The translations under genes were made by a program, and so were the position numbers. The notes below the pieces were generated by a model that was given only the letters and a program-made list of their open reading frames with translations, searched no databases and was not told where the DNA came from. A stretch of DNA of 64,000 bases, from assembly GCA_963778025.1 (NCBI GenBank), contig CAVZTA010000009.1, forward strand, positions 124,001 through 188,000, written 5' to 3'. Origin of the DNA: CAVZTA01 sp963778025 (GTDB taxonomy: Bacteria > Chloroflexota > Limnocylindria > Limnocylindrales > CSP1-4). Shown here one piece after another: positions 9,167-17,762 of the stretch. Each line of letters starts with the position of its first letter. The stretch's first letter is position 1.

Positions 9167-9667
9167 TCACCCGTGCGCGACCATCTCCTCCGGCGTGGGG
9201 TTGTAGCCCGGGCCGAGCGTCACGACCTCGCCCTCTTCCGGCTCCAGCTCGCCGTCGCGGTGGATCCGGTAGCGGTGGTGCATCTCGACCGTGCCGGCGC
9301 ACAGCATCGCGCTGACCGGGCAGTACTTCCATGCCGACAGCTCGATGGCCCGGCGCACGGCCGCGGTATCGATGACCGGCCCGGTCACGTCGTGCACGAC
9401 ATCGACGCGGGTGAACACGTCGGGACGGGTCGGCCGTTGGATCCCCAGTGCCATCACCTCGTACGCGGTGACCGTCTGGCGCTTCTTCTCGAGGATCGCG
9501 ATGACGTCCATGCCGGTACACGCCGCGAGGCCGACCAGGACGAACTCCGTCGGCCGCGGCCCGGTGTTCGAGACGCCGTCGTCGACGACCACCTCATGAC
9601 CGGAGCCCGTCGACACCACGAACCGCATGCCCTGGTCGCGCGTCGCCACGACCCGCTTCGATGACAC
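9167..9667 (-). CDS. OsmC/Ohr-family protein
   Basis: A 166-residue OsmC-fold protein; the family includes thiol-dependent peroxidases that reduce organic hydroperoxides. Both conserved cysteines are present, in VGLAACTGMD and in WKYCPVSAML, separated by the long central helix as in the family. The C-terminal half has the typical EMHHRYRIHRDG strand. GTG start at 9667. It sits downstream of thioredoxin reductase on the same strand, a plausible source of reducing power. Whether it is OsmC, Ohr or the YhfA subgroup cannot be decided here. Confidence 0.88.
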   Translation of the reverse strand: MSSKRVVATRDQGMRFVVSTGSGHEVVVDDGVSNTGPRPTEFVLVGLAACTGMDVIAILEKKRQTVTAYEVMALGIQRPTRPDVFTRVDVVHDVTGPVIDTAAVRRAIELSAWKYCPVSAMLCAGTVEMHHRYRIHRDGELEPEEGEVVTLGPGYNPTPEEMVAHG

Positions 9668-9770
9668 CCGTCCCGACCCTCCGCCACATCCGTTCTCGAA
9701 CGACGTCGCAGGGAGCGTACGTCACGCTCGACGCCGCATCTCGAAGCGGAACCCATCGCCGGCGACGGGT

Positions 9771-10958
9771 TCACCAGGCAGTGGCCGTCGCCGCCTCCGT
9801 GATGCCCTCGGCCTCGAGCCAGCGCTCGGCGTCGATGGCGGCCATGCAGCCATCGCCCGCCGCGGTGACCGCCTGGCGGTAGCGGTGGTCGTGGACGTCG
9901 CCCGCGATGAACACGCCGTCGATCCGACTCCGGGTGTGGTCGTGGACCGCGAGGTAGCCCTTCTGGTCGACCTCGAGCCAGTCGCGGAACACGTCCGTGT
10001 TGGGCTTGTGCCCGATCGCGATGAACAGGCCCTCCATCGGCAGCTCGCGGCTCTCGCCGGTCTCCGTATCCCGGATGCGCAGCCCCTCGACCTTGGACGT
10101 GCCCAGGACCTCGTCGACCTCGGTGTTCGTGTGGACCTCGATCTTGGGGTGCTCCAGGGCGCGGTCGATCATGATCTTGCTGGCCCGGAACTCTCCGCGA
10201 CGGTGGAGCAGGTGGACCTTGCGGGCGAACTTCGTGAGATAGAGCGACTCCTCCATCGCGGAGTCGCCGCCGCCGACCACGGCGATCTCGCGGTCCTTGA
10301 AGAAGAACCCGTCGCACGTCGCGCAGGCGCTGACACCGCGGCCCCGCAGGCGCTGTTCGCTTTCGAGCTCCAGCCAGATCGCCGACGCGCCGGTCGCGAT
10401 GATCACGCTCTGCGCGCGGTACTCGGTGCCGCGCGCCCAGATGCGGAACGGGCGGGCCGACAGGTCGACGCGCTCGATATCGACGTCGACGAGCTGCGTG
10501 CCGAAGCGCTCCGCCTGCTCCCGGAAGCGGCGCATGAGCTCCGGTCCGTCGATGCCTTCCGGGAAGCCCGGGTAGTTCTCGACCTCGCTGGTGAGCATCA
10601 GCTGACCACCGGGCGTGGAGCCCGCGATGACGATGGGCTCGAGGTTGGCGCGCGCGGCGTAGATGGCGGCGGTGAGGCCGGCCGGGCCCGAGCCGATGAT
10701 GAGCACCTTCGACTCGGTCCGATGACGTGCCGCGGGCTGCCGGCCGTCGCCGTCCCGGAGGGGTTCGGCAGCGCCGGCTGCATCGCTGCCGATCATCGCG
10801 ATGGGCCCGCCGAACGGATTGAGGCTGCCGTTCGAGCTTCCCGAGGCGGGCTTCGTGCCGTTGCCGCCGAGCGCGTCCCCGCCGAAGTCGATCTTCAGGC
10901 CGCCGAACGGGCTGGCCGGCTGGGACGCCGGCTCGCGGTCGGCCCTGTCATCGGACAT
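9771..10958 (-). CDS. trxB: Thioredoxin reductase with a Gly/Ser/Pro-rich N-terminal extension
   Basis: Flavoprotein that passes electrons from NADPH to thioredoxin. After about 80 extra residues come the FAD motif VLIIGSGPAGLTAAIYAAR, the redox-active CATC in SACATCDGFF, the NADPH motif AVVGGGDSAMEE and the C-terminal FAD motif GVFIAGDV. Bacterial TrxB is normally about 310-330 residues; this one is 395. The extension has a repeated theme, ASPFGGLKIDFGG and LNPFGGPIAM, is low complexity and has no obvious fold or signal peptide. The ATG at 10958 is the only good start covering it. Confidence 0.95.
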   Translation of the reverse strand: MSDDRADREPASQPASPFGGLKIDFGGDALGGNGTKPASGSSNGSLNPFGGPIAMIGSDAAGAAEPLRDGDGRQPAARHRTESKVLIIGSGPAGLTAAIYAARANLEPIVIAGSTPGGQLMLTSEVENYPGFPEGIDGPELMRRFREQAERFGTQLVDVDIERVDLSARPFRIWARGTEYRAQSVIIATGASAIWLELESEQRLRGRGVSACATCDGFFFKDREIAVVGGGDSAMEESLYLTKFARKVHLLHRRGEFRASKIMIDRALEHPKIEVHTNTEVDEVLGTSKVEGLRIRDTETGESRELPMEGLFIAIGHKPNTDVFRDWLEVDQKGYLAVHDHTRSRIDGVFIAGDVHDHRYRQAVTAAGDGCMAAIDAERWLEAEGITEAATATAW

Positions 10959-11013
10959 GAGCGCATCGTAGCACGGTGCGGATACTCCCCCGGGGTATGT
11001 CGCTCGCCGTGGA

Positions 11014-12720
11014 TCAGTCCCCGTCCGTGACGAGCAGGCCCTCCCGGGGTGTCTCATGGACGGACTTGATCTCGCCGACGCGGCGGCCGAGTCGTTCACG
11101 CGCCTCGGCGAGGCGATCGCCGCGCGTGCTCATCGCCACGATCCGCGGCGCGACGGTCTGCAGGCCGCCGAATTCGGATGCGTAGACCCGGCACCAGGCG
11201 AGCCGGAAGGCGTCGAGATCATCGGCCAACCCGGCCCGCGTCGGTGCGCCGATGATCATGAACTCGTCGCCGCCGTCACGGATCGCCAGCGCGCCGGGGA
11301 TGGTCTCGAGGGTCTGGGCCAGGCAGCGCAGGAGCCGGTCGCCCTCGACCTGGCCACGCGCGTTGTTGAACTCGCGGAACCGGGCCAGGTCCAGGAAGCC
11401 GACCGCGATCGGCGCCTCGGCGAGGCCGGGCAGGTTCTGGAACGCCCGGACGACCTCGCCGAACTGCGCGTACGTCGGCAGCCCGGTCTTGCGGTCGAGC
11501 GTCGCGCGCGTCCTGGCCGGCCAGCGGAACCGCTCGGCGAAGGGACGTGCCGACCGCTCCAGCCACCCGACGACCTCGGCCGTGAGCCACGCCACCTCGG
11601 GGCCGAGCTGGCGCCACCAGCCGGTCGCGGGCTCCTGCGCGCGGGCGAGCCAGCGGACGGTCGGCTCGGGGTCGAAGGCCGGATCGATGCTCGAGAGCAG
11701 GTCCGCGGCGACCAGCGTGGTCACGAGGTCCGCGGGTGCATCGTCGTCGCCCCAGCCACCATCGGGCCGCTCGACCGAACGCAGATAGCCGGCGAGACCC
11801 GGGATGAGCGAGGTGTACTGACCGATCGCCCACAGCCCGGCGGCGAGGTTCGCGCTCGCGGGCACGGACGGTCGCTGGTCGTGGGCCGGCCCCGTCGTCG
11901 CGAGTCCGGCCGTCCGGATCGCGAGCGTCGCGTGGCGGCTTGCGAGGGCGACGAGCAGCGGGTGGAGCGCCTCCTGGGCGAGCGGGCGTCGGGCCAGCGT
12001 CCACAGGCCCCAGGTGTCCCGCCACGTGTCCTCGGCGCGCACGAGGTCGGCGACGTCGCCTTCGATCGTGGGCCGGACCTCGTCGACGAGGAAGGCCGCG
12101 GCATCGGCGATCGCGCGGTCGGGACTCGCGCTGAGCTCGAGGAGGAGCTCGAGCGTCTCGGCGAGGACGATGGGTCCGGTCAGGCGCTCACCGCAGCGAT
12201 CCATCGCCGGACCGCCGACCCGCCCGACGACGCCGGCACGGCAGCTGCCGTGCGTGGACCGGTCGGAGCGCGCGTAGGCGGGCGAGACGGGCCGCCCGTC
12301 CGTCGGAAGCCACGGATAGTCCGCGCGACGTCCGCCCTGACGGGTCCGCCACGGCACCAACAGGGTCCCCGGATGGCTCGCGACGTGCTCCGCCGCGGGG
12401 TGCGACATCCCCCACCGCAGGAGGACGGCCGCGAACGGGTCCTCCTTGTCGATGGCCGTCGCCTGGCGTGCGAGCGCCGCGCGGCCGCGACGCATCGCGC
12501 GCGTCCGAAGCTCGTCGAGCGAGAGCCCGTCGAGGTCCGGACCGGTGTCCAGCGCGTCGACCGCATACCGATGGCACGGGCCATAGCAGCGCAGGTGCTC
12601 GGGCTCGATGGGTGACCATGCCGGGCCCTGTGATCCGCCGGGCACGATGGACACGACCGTTCGGGGACTACGGTCGGTCGGCGTGACCCAGCCATCCCAG
12701 ATGCCGCTCTTCAACGACAC
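11014..12720 (-). CDS. Diguanylate cyclase (GGDEF) fused to an alpha/alpha-barrel repeat domain
   Basis: The C-terminal 170 residues are a GGDEF domain: VGFLDLARFREFNNARGQVE aligns with the substrate-binding helix and the active loop IRDGGDEFMIIG is intact, so synthesis of cyclic di-GMP is expected. Residues about 170-390 are helical, with VERPDGGWGDDDAPADLV and a second Gly-Trp stretch TGWWRQLGPEVAWLTAEVV, resembling the alpha-6 barrel repeats of prenyltransferases and squalene cyclases. No catalytic acidic DxDD-type motif is visible, so that part is more likely a sensor. The GTG at 12720 is chosen for AGGAGG seven bases upstream; a GTG nine codons earlier is possible. No membrane segment. 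Confidence 0.88.
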   Translation of the reverse strand: MSLKSGIWDGWVTPTDRSPRTVVSIVPGGSQGPAWSPIEPEHLRCYGPCHRYAVDALDTGPDLDGLSLDELRTRAMRRGRAALARQATAIDKEDPFAAVLLRWGMSHPAAEHVASHPGTLLVPWRTRQGGRRADYPWLPTDGRPVSPAYARSDRSTHGSCRAGVVGRVGGPAMDRCGERLTGPIVLAETLELLLELSASPDRAIADAAAFLVDEVRPTIEGDVADLVRAEDTWRDTWGLWTLARRPLAQEALHPLLVALASRHATLAIRTAGLATTGPAHDQRPSVPASANLAAGLWAIGQYTSLIPGLAGYLRSVERPDGGWGDDDAPADLVTTLVAADLLSSIDPAFDPEPTVRWLARAQEPATGWWRQLGPEVAWLTAEVVGWLERSARPFAERFRWPARTRATLDRKTGLPTYAQFGEVVRAFQNLPGLAEAPIAVGFLDLARFREFNNARGQVEGDRLLRCLAQTLETIPGALAIRDGGDEFMIIGAPTRAGLADDLDAFRLAWCRVYASEFGGLQTVAPRIVAMSTRGDRLAEARERLGRRVGEIKSVHETPREGLLVTDGD

Positions 12721-12905
12721 CGACTGCCTCCTGAGCACGGCCCCCACCGTGCGGTTGCGACCGGGGTCCGGCAGGGCACGGGGCCGGACCGGTGAGGTCG
12801 CGTGCAGTCAGGGTGTGCGCTGGGCGGACGAGGGGGAATAGGTCGTCGGTACCAGGACCGGTGAACCTGCGGTGCGGAAGCGGCGTGGGCGCACCGCGTT
12901 CTCCG

Positions 12906-13799
12906 TCAGAGGGTGCGCAACTGGGGGATCAGCTCGTTCCCGAGCGTGTCGAGGCGGGCCGGATCCCAGACGTCCCTGGTCGACAGGATGAGGTGCTGCG
13001 CGCCGGCGTCGGCGAGCTCGCCGAAGCGCTGGACGGCCCCATCGACGGTCTCCGCGCGGTGGCCTGGATCGCCGATGTGCACGTCCTGCAGGGTGCTGCG
13101 CTCGATCTCGTCGGGGTCACGGCCGATGGCCTCGCAGTGCTCGCGCAGGACCTCGTACTTGTGATGGATGCCCACGGGGCCGCCGAAGACGTTGCACGCG
13201 TCGGCGTACTGCGCCACGAGCCGCAGGGTCTTCTTCTCGCCGCCGCCGCCGACCATGATCGGGACGCGCGGCCGGCTGATCGACTGCGGCGAGTTGAGCA
13301 GCTTGCTCGCCGTCACCTGGCGGCCGACGTAGCGCTCCTGGCTGCCGCGCTCGCCCTCGAACATCCCGTGCGCCATCCGGAGCGTGTCTTCGAGGAGCTC
13401 GAACCGGTCGGCGAGTGGCGGGAAGCGGAACCCGAGGGCGCTGGACTCCTCGGCGTTCCAGGCGGCACCGATGCCCAGCCAGGCGCGCCCCCCGCTCAGG
13501 ACGTCGAGCGTCGTGGCGGCCTTGACCCACAGCCCGGGAGCGCGGTAGTGGACGCCGCCGACCAGCAGGCCGAGACGGGCGCGGGTCGTGACGGCCGCGA
13601 GATACCCGAGCGTCGTCCAGCCCTCGAGCATCGGGTCGGTCGCGGGGCCGATGCCGCGGATCTGGAAGAAGTGGTCCATGACCCAGATCGAGTCGAAGCC
13701 GATCTCGTCGGCGTGCTTCGCGACGCGGGCGAGTGTCGGGCCGATCTCGGCGTCGCCGCCGGGCCACGTGAACGAGCTGATCTGCAGTCCGACCTTCAT
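12906..13799 (-). CDS. Luciferase-like (LLM) oxidoreductase, F420-dependent type
   Basis: A 297-residue TIM-barrel flavin/F420 enzyme. Features of the family are MKVGLQISSFTWPGG at the start, IWVMDHFFQ, LGLLVGGVHYRAPG, WLGIGAAWNAEE and PIMVGGGGEKKTLRLVAQYA. The last is the usual cofactor-phosphate loop. The F420 branch is inferred from the sequence style and from the F420 genes 3 kb away; FMN use cannot be excluded. Substrate unknown. It stands alone, with unassigned sequence on both sides. Confidence 0.85.
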   Translation of the reverse strand: MKVGLQISSFTWPGGDAEIGPTLARVAKHADEIGFDSIWVMDHFFQIRGIGPATDPMLEGWTTLGYLAAVTTRARLGLLVGGVHYRAPGLWVKAATTLDVLSGGRAWLGIGAAWNAEESSALGFRFPPLADRFELLEDTLRMAHGMFEGERGSQERYVGRQVTASKLLNSPQSISRPRVPIMVGGGGEKKTLRLVAQYADACNVFGGPVGIHHKYEVLREHCEAIGRDPDEIERSTLQDVHIGDPGHRAETVDGAVQRFGELADAGAQHLILSTRDVWDPARLDTLGNELIPQLRTL

Positions 13800-14428
13800 C
13801 GCGCGGAAGGGTAGGGGAGCGGGCGGCGCCGCGCCGCCCGACGCGCCACCGCGCCGATGCGAGTCGCGTGAGCCGCCAGGCGGATCAACGGGCGGCCGAG
13901 GGTGTCTTCCCGAGCCGCGTCGCGGCTCGAACGGCGGCGGAGCGGCGTGCCAGCCGCGGGATGCGCCGCCCGGCGACTCGATCAGCGGTCGAGGCGCGCC
14001 CCAGCCGACGGTTGCGCCGCCAGGCGGCTCACCCGGTCGCGAGCTGTCCTGTGCAGGTGACCACCGAGCGGGCGTGGACGACAGACCTACGCGCGACGCT
14101 CGCCCTTCCCGCTGGCACGCGACACCGGCACGCTCGGTGAGCCCCAGCTTTCATGCGACGCATCCGCCGCCCGAGCGTTCGGCTTCGCCGTGCTCGTTCG
14201 GTGTGCATCCCTTGGGCTGAGGCGCGACAAGGCGCTGCTGGAGCGCTCCTTCGGCGTGCGGGTGCACACCGCACGATCTTCGGGCTCGACAAGGGCCACT
14301 CCCATCACGCCGACGCGCCCTTCGCGGACTCGCGGACCGCGCTTGTTGCCCGGAAGTCCTCAAGATGCACATCACGCGATCACGGCACTGGACATCGGCT
14401 GCCGCGACGCATGTGGAGGTGGCTCGGG
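13800..14428. other. Intergenic region with imperfect tandem repeats and one TGCACA element
   Basis: No convincing gene. From 13805 to 14045 an imperfect unit of about 61 bases recurs; compare the stretch beginning GGCGTGCCAGCCGCGGGATG near 13940 with GGCGCGCCCCAGCCGACGG near 14000. From 14190 to 14390 lie three TGCACA sites (TGTGCATC, GTGCACACC, GATGCACATCA) with spacings like those of the repeat array at 41.1-41.6 kb. Open frames here look like chance products of high G+C. Confidence 0.45.
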
Positions 14429-15034
14429 CTAGCGGCGGGGGCCGGCGCGGCCGCTCTTCGTCCGCTGGACGAGCGTGCGAGAGACGGCGGTCGCGGGGCG
14501 CGCCGGCGGGTCGTCGTCGCGGCGCCGGTGCAGCGCGATGAAGAAGCCCATCGGCTCGCCCTCGGGGTCGTCGCTCTCGGCCAGCTCCTGCACCAGGGCG
14601 GTGAAGCGGTGATCGAACTCGTCGCGGACCTCCGGGCGGAGCCGCACGCCCAGGCGCGCCGACATCCGCACGTCCGTCGCCTCGAGCTCCGACCATTCGT
14701 CGCGGAACGCATCGACCATCGCGAGGTGCGTCCCGGGCCGGTTGCCGATGTCGAGCCGCCACGACTTGCCCGTCGCGCGATAGGGCCGCTCCACCGCGCC
14801 GCGGGTGCCGCGCCGCTCACCCTCCGGCGCGAGGAACCCCGTGGCCACGAGCTTCCGGACGTGGTGGAGGATCGTCCCCGGGTCCCGCCCCAGGCGTGCC
14901 GCGATCTCCTTGTTGGTCAGCGCCCGGTCCAGCGTCAGGCGCAGGATCCGGATCCGGAGCGGGTTCGCGAGGGCCTGCGCCTCCTCGGCCGTGGCCGGCC
15001 GGCGCTCCATCGGGTTGCGGTGAGGATCCTGCAC
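14429..15034 (-). CDS. ArsR-like winged-helix transcriptional regulator
   Basis: Winged-helix DNA-binding region near the N-terminus: ALANPLRIRILRLTLDR, then LTNKEIAARLGRDPGTILHH as the recognition helices and VRKLVATGFLAPEG leading into the wing. The C-terminal half is helical without recognised ligand motifs. No metal-binding ELCVCD-type box is seen. It is divergent from an MFS exporter with 61 bases between starts, the usual arrangement for a local repressor. GTG at 15034 or ATG at 15010 are both possible starts. Confidence 0.85.
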   Translation of the reverse strand: MQDPHRNPMERRPATAEEAQALANPLRIRILRLTLDRALTNKEIAARLGRDPGTILHHVRKLVATGFLAPEGERRGTRGAVERPYRATGKSWRLDIGNRPGTHLAMVDAFRDEWSELEATDVRMSARLGVRLRPEVRDEFDHRFTALVQELAESDDPEGEPMGFFIALHRRRDDDPPARPATAVSRTLVQRTKSGRAGPRR

Positions 15035-15057
15035 GAGCCGCACCCTACCACGACTGG

Positions 15058-15095
15058 TTGACAGAAGTCCATCGGTGGAGGATGCTCCATCGGTG
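15058..15095 (+). promoter_or_regulatory. Promoter of the MFS gene with direct repeats
   Basis: TTGACA (15058-15063) is a perfect -35 box; 17 bases on, GATGCT (15081-15086) is a weak -10. The ten-base word TCCATCGGTG occurs at 15068-15077 and 15086-15095, 18 bases apart, flanking the -10, and TCCATCGG occurs again at 15006. Repeats placed across the promoter are good candidates for the operator of the divergent ArsR-like regulator. Transcription would start about three bases before the ATG, implying an almost leaderless message. Confidence 0.5.
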
Positions 15096-16370
15096 ATGGG
15101 ACGACTCACGGCCGGCCTCGGCCCCAACTACTGGCGCGTCTGGAGCTCGTCGGCCGCCTCGAACCTCGCCGACGGCATCTTCTGGATCGCCTTCCCGCTC
15201 CTCGCCATCCAGCTGACGACGGAGCCCGTGCTGATCGCCGGTGTGGCGGTCGTGGGCCGCCTGCCGTGGCTCGTGTTCGTCCTGTTCGCTGGCGCGCTCG
15301 CGGACCGGCTCGATCGGCGCCGCACGATGCTCTCGGTCGCCGCGCTGCGCACGATCGTCAGCGCGGTCATGGCCGTCGGCGTGTTCACCGGCGTCGTCGG
15401 GCTGCCCATCCTCTATGCGACGGCGCTCCTGCTGGGCATCGCCGAGACACTGTTCGACACCGCGGCGCAGTCGATCATGCCGAGCGTCGTCGAGAAGGAC
15501 CAGCTGAGCGTCGCGAACAGCCGCCTCTACGCGGCCGAGCTGACGATGAACCAGTTCGTCGGTCCGCCGCTGGGCGGCCTCCTGGCGTCGATCGCCATCG
15601 GCCTCGCCTTCGCCGGCTCGGCGCTCGCGTACGTCGTCGGCGTCGTGGCGCTGTTCTTCGTCACCGGCAACTTCCGTCCGCAACGCTCACCCGAGGCGGC
15701 GAAGCGCTCGATCCTCGGCGACATCCGCGACGGGCTCGACTACCTGTTCCACCATCGCCTGTTGCGGACGCTGGCGCTGATGGTCGGCGTGATGAACCTC
15801 GCCTCGTCGGCCGTCTTCGCGGTCTTCGTGCTGTACGCCGTGGACCCCGGGCCGATGGGCCTCTCGGCATTCGGCTTCGGCGTGCTGACGAGCGCGATGG
15901 CCATCGGCAGTCTCGTCGGCTCGTTCGTCACGCCCACCTTCGAGCGCCGGTTGGGTCGGGCGAGGCTCCTGCTCGTCGCGGTGCTCGCCACGGGCACCAC
16001 GCTGATGGTCCCGGGCCTGACGGCGAACCCGTTCGTGGTCGGCGCTTCGTTCGCGCTCAGCGGCGTGTTCCTCATCGCCTGGAACATCGTCACCGTGTCG
16101 CTGCGCCAGCGGATCGTCCCGGATCAGCTCCTCGGCCGCCTCAACGCGAGCTACCGCCTGCTGGCCTGGGGGACGCAGCCCATCGGCGCGCTGCTCGGCG
16201 GGATCCTCGCCCAGGCGTTCGGGCTGCCGGTGACGTTCGTCATCGCGGGCGTCTCGACGCTCGTCCTGCTGCCCCTCTTCCTGACCATCGTCACCGACCG
16301 GGTGATCGACGCCGCCGAGCACGACGGCACGACCGAGGCACCCGCTCCGGACGCTGCCGTCCCCGCCTGA
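15096..16370 (+). CDS. Major facilitator superfamily exporter (MFS_3 type)
   Basis: A 424-residue inner-membrane transporter with about 12 hydrophobic helices. The loop between helices 2 and 3 has the family motif LFAGALADRLDRRRTML, and the N-terminus NYWRVWSSSAASNLADGIFW is typical of the EntS/multidrug MFS_3 group. Substrate cannot be told; drug or siderophore export is usual. The divergent regulator suggests inducible expression. ATG at 15096 is chosen; a GTG at 15075 in the same frame would add seven residues and would lie upstream of the predicted transcription start. Confidence 0.9.
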   Translation: MGRLTAGLGPNYWRVWSSSAASNLADGIFWIAFPLLAIQLTTEPVLIAGVAVVGRLPWLVFVLFAGALADRLDRRRTMLSVAALRTIVSAVMAVGVFTGVVGLPILYATALLLGIAETLFDTAAQSIMPSVVEKDQLSVANSRLYAAELTMNQFVGPPLGGLLASIAIGLAFAGSALAYVVGVVALFFVTGNFRPQRSPEAAKRSILGDIRDGLDYLFHHRLLRTLALMVGVMNLASSAVFAVFVLYAVDPGPMGLSAFGFGVLTSAMAIGSLVGSFVTPTFERRLGRARLLLVAVLATGTTLMVPGLTANPFVVGASFALSGVFLIAWNIVTVSLRQRIVPDQLLGRLNASYRLLAWGTQPIGALLGGILAQAFGLPVTFVIAGVSTLVLLPLFLTIVTDRVIDAAEHDGTTEAPAPDAAVPA

Positions 16371-16375
16371 GCCCG

Positions 16376-17134
16376 CTAGCGGAACAGGTCCCAGTCGCTG
16401 GGGATCAGGCCCTCGCCGCGGACCGACCCCTCGCCGAGGAGCGGCGAGGCGCCGCGGACCAGCGCCGCCGGTCGGCGTCCCGTCTTGCCCAGCGCCAGCT
16501 CGGCGGCCGAGGCCAGCTCGTCGGCGATGGCGCGCACGGTGGACTTCATCACGCGACCGTCGGCGTCGGGGGTGCCCCGCAGGTCCTCGACCGCATGGAG
16601 CCCGGACACGCCGAGCGCGACGTCGACGATGCCCCAGCGCCATGGCCGCCCGAAGCTGTCGGAGACGATGACCGCGAGGTCGTGCCCGAACCGATCCCGC
16701 ACCGCCGCCCGGATCCGGGCCGCCGACGCGTCCGGATCGATCGGCAGCAGGGTCACGAGATCGCCCGACGCCGGACCGACGTTGGACGCGTCGACGCCGC
16801 CGTTCGCGCACACGAAGCCCTGCGGCGTCTCGGTGATGAGCACCCCGCGCTCCATGCGGACGACCCGGCGTGCTTCCCGAAGGACGACCTCGATCTGGCG
16901 AGCGTCGCGATCCCACCGCTCCGCGAAGGCGACGGCCTCGGGCCGCGGCTCGATCGTCCGCAGGTCGACGACCGCGCCCTCGGCCTTGGACACGATCTTC
17001 TGGGTGACGACGAGCACGTCGCCCGGCTGGAGGGGCAGGGCGCCATCGGTCGCCTCGAGCGCGTCGCCCAGGATCGTCCCGAGATCCGTCCCGCCCGAGA
17101 CCTCGCCGATGCCTTCGAGGGCGAGGATGGTCAC
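16376..17134 (-). CDS. cofE: Coenzyme F420-0:L-glutamate ligase
   Basis: Adds glutamates to F420-0 using GTP. The sequence follows the family: LEGIGEVSGGTDLGTIL, VLVVTQKIVSKAEGAVVDL, then CANGGVDASNV, VIVSDSFGRPWRWGIVDVAL with the catalytic region, and ELALGKTGRRPAALVRG. At 252 residues it is the stand-alone CofE form, without the C-terminal nitroreductase-like domain of FbiB. GTG start 16 bases past the cofC stop. Last gene of the F420 operon; it converges on the MFS gene. Confidence 0.95.
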   Translation of the reverse strand: MTILALEGIGEVSGGTDLGTILGDALEATDGALPLQPGDVLVVTQKIVSKAEGAVVDLRTIEPRPEAVAFAERWDRDARQIEVVLREARRVVRMERGVLITETPQGFVCANGGVDASNVGPASGDLVTLLPIDPDASAARIRAAVRDRFGHDLAVIVSDSFGRPWRWGIVDVALGVSGLHAVEDLRGTPDADGRVMKSTVRAIADELASAAELALGKTGRRPAALVRGASPLLGEGSVRGEGLIPSDWDLFR

Positions 17135-17150
17135 GCGACCGTCGGGACGG

Positions 17151-17762
17151 TCAGCCGACACCCAGCACCTCGGGTGCGATCGACTCCGCAAGGAGCAGGT
17201 CATCGGGCGTATCGAGGTCGATCGCGAGCTCGCTCTCGGGCTCGATGAGCCGGGCGCCGGCCGCCCGCGCCAGGCACGCATGCGCCTCTCGCGAATCCCC
17301 GCCGAACGCGAACGGGATGATGCCCGCCGGGTCGAGCAGGAGGGCGTTGGTGCCCCGGCCGTGGCGATCCGTGACCAGGACGACCGTCCCGGCGCCGGCC
17401 TCGTCGGCGAGGGCGACCAGCGCGTCGAGGTCGCTGGCCGTGACCTTCGCGAGGTCGCCCGGGAGGGCGAGGAGGCGCGTCTCCGGCGCGAGCTCGAGGC
17501 GAGCCTCGTCGAGCGCACCGTTCAGGCCCTGCGAGCGCTGGGCGCGGGCGATCGCACCGGCCTCGGTGGCGATCGCGAGGACCTCGGGATCGGGGGACAC
17601 CACGATGGTCTCGTCGATCGAGGCCGCGCCCGTCGTCGCGGCCAGGGTCCGGCGGAGCAGACGCTCCACGAGCGCGCGCCGCTCCTCCGGGTCGAGCACC
17701 TCACCGAGCCGCGACTTCGCGCCTTCGAGCGAGCGAACGGGGATGACGGCGACGGTGGTCAT
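17151..17762 (-). CDS. cofC: 2-phospho-L-lactate (or phosphoenolpyruvate) guanylyltransferase
   Basis: Activates the phospho-acid that becomes the side chain of F420. Nucleotidyltransferase fold with AVIPVRSLEGAKSRLGEVLD at the start (the Lys-Ser-Arg loop binds nucleotide), LALPGDLAKVTASDLDAL, and GRGTNALLLDPAG before FAFGGDSREAH. The last part, LAIDLDTPDDLLLA, is typical. Length 203 residues is normal. The ATG overlaps the cofD stop by four bases. Which phospho-acid it uses cannot be read from sequence alone. Confidence 0.94.
   Translation of the reverse strand: MTTVAVIPVRSLEGAKSRLGEVLDPEERRALVERLLRRTLAATTGAASIDETIVVSPDPEVLAIATEAGAIARAQRSQGLNGALDEARLELAPETRLLALPGDLAKVTASDLDALVALADEAGAGTVVLVTDRHGRGTNALLLDPAGIIPFAFGGDSREAHACLARAAGARLIEPESELAIDLDTPDDLLLAESIAPEVLGVG

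Noticed and set aside
14153..15061. Long plus-strand frame covering the ArsR-like gene
   Set aside because: It is antisense to a well-formed winged-helix regulator.
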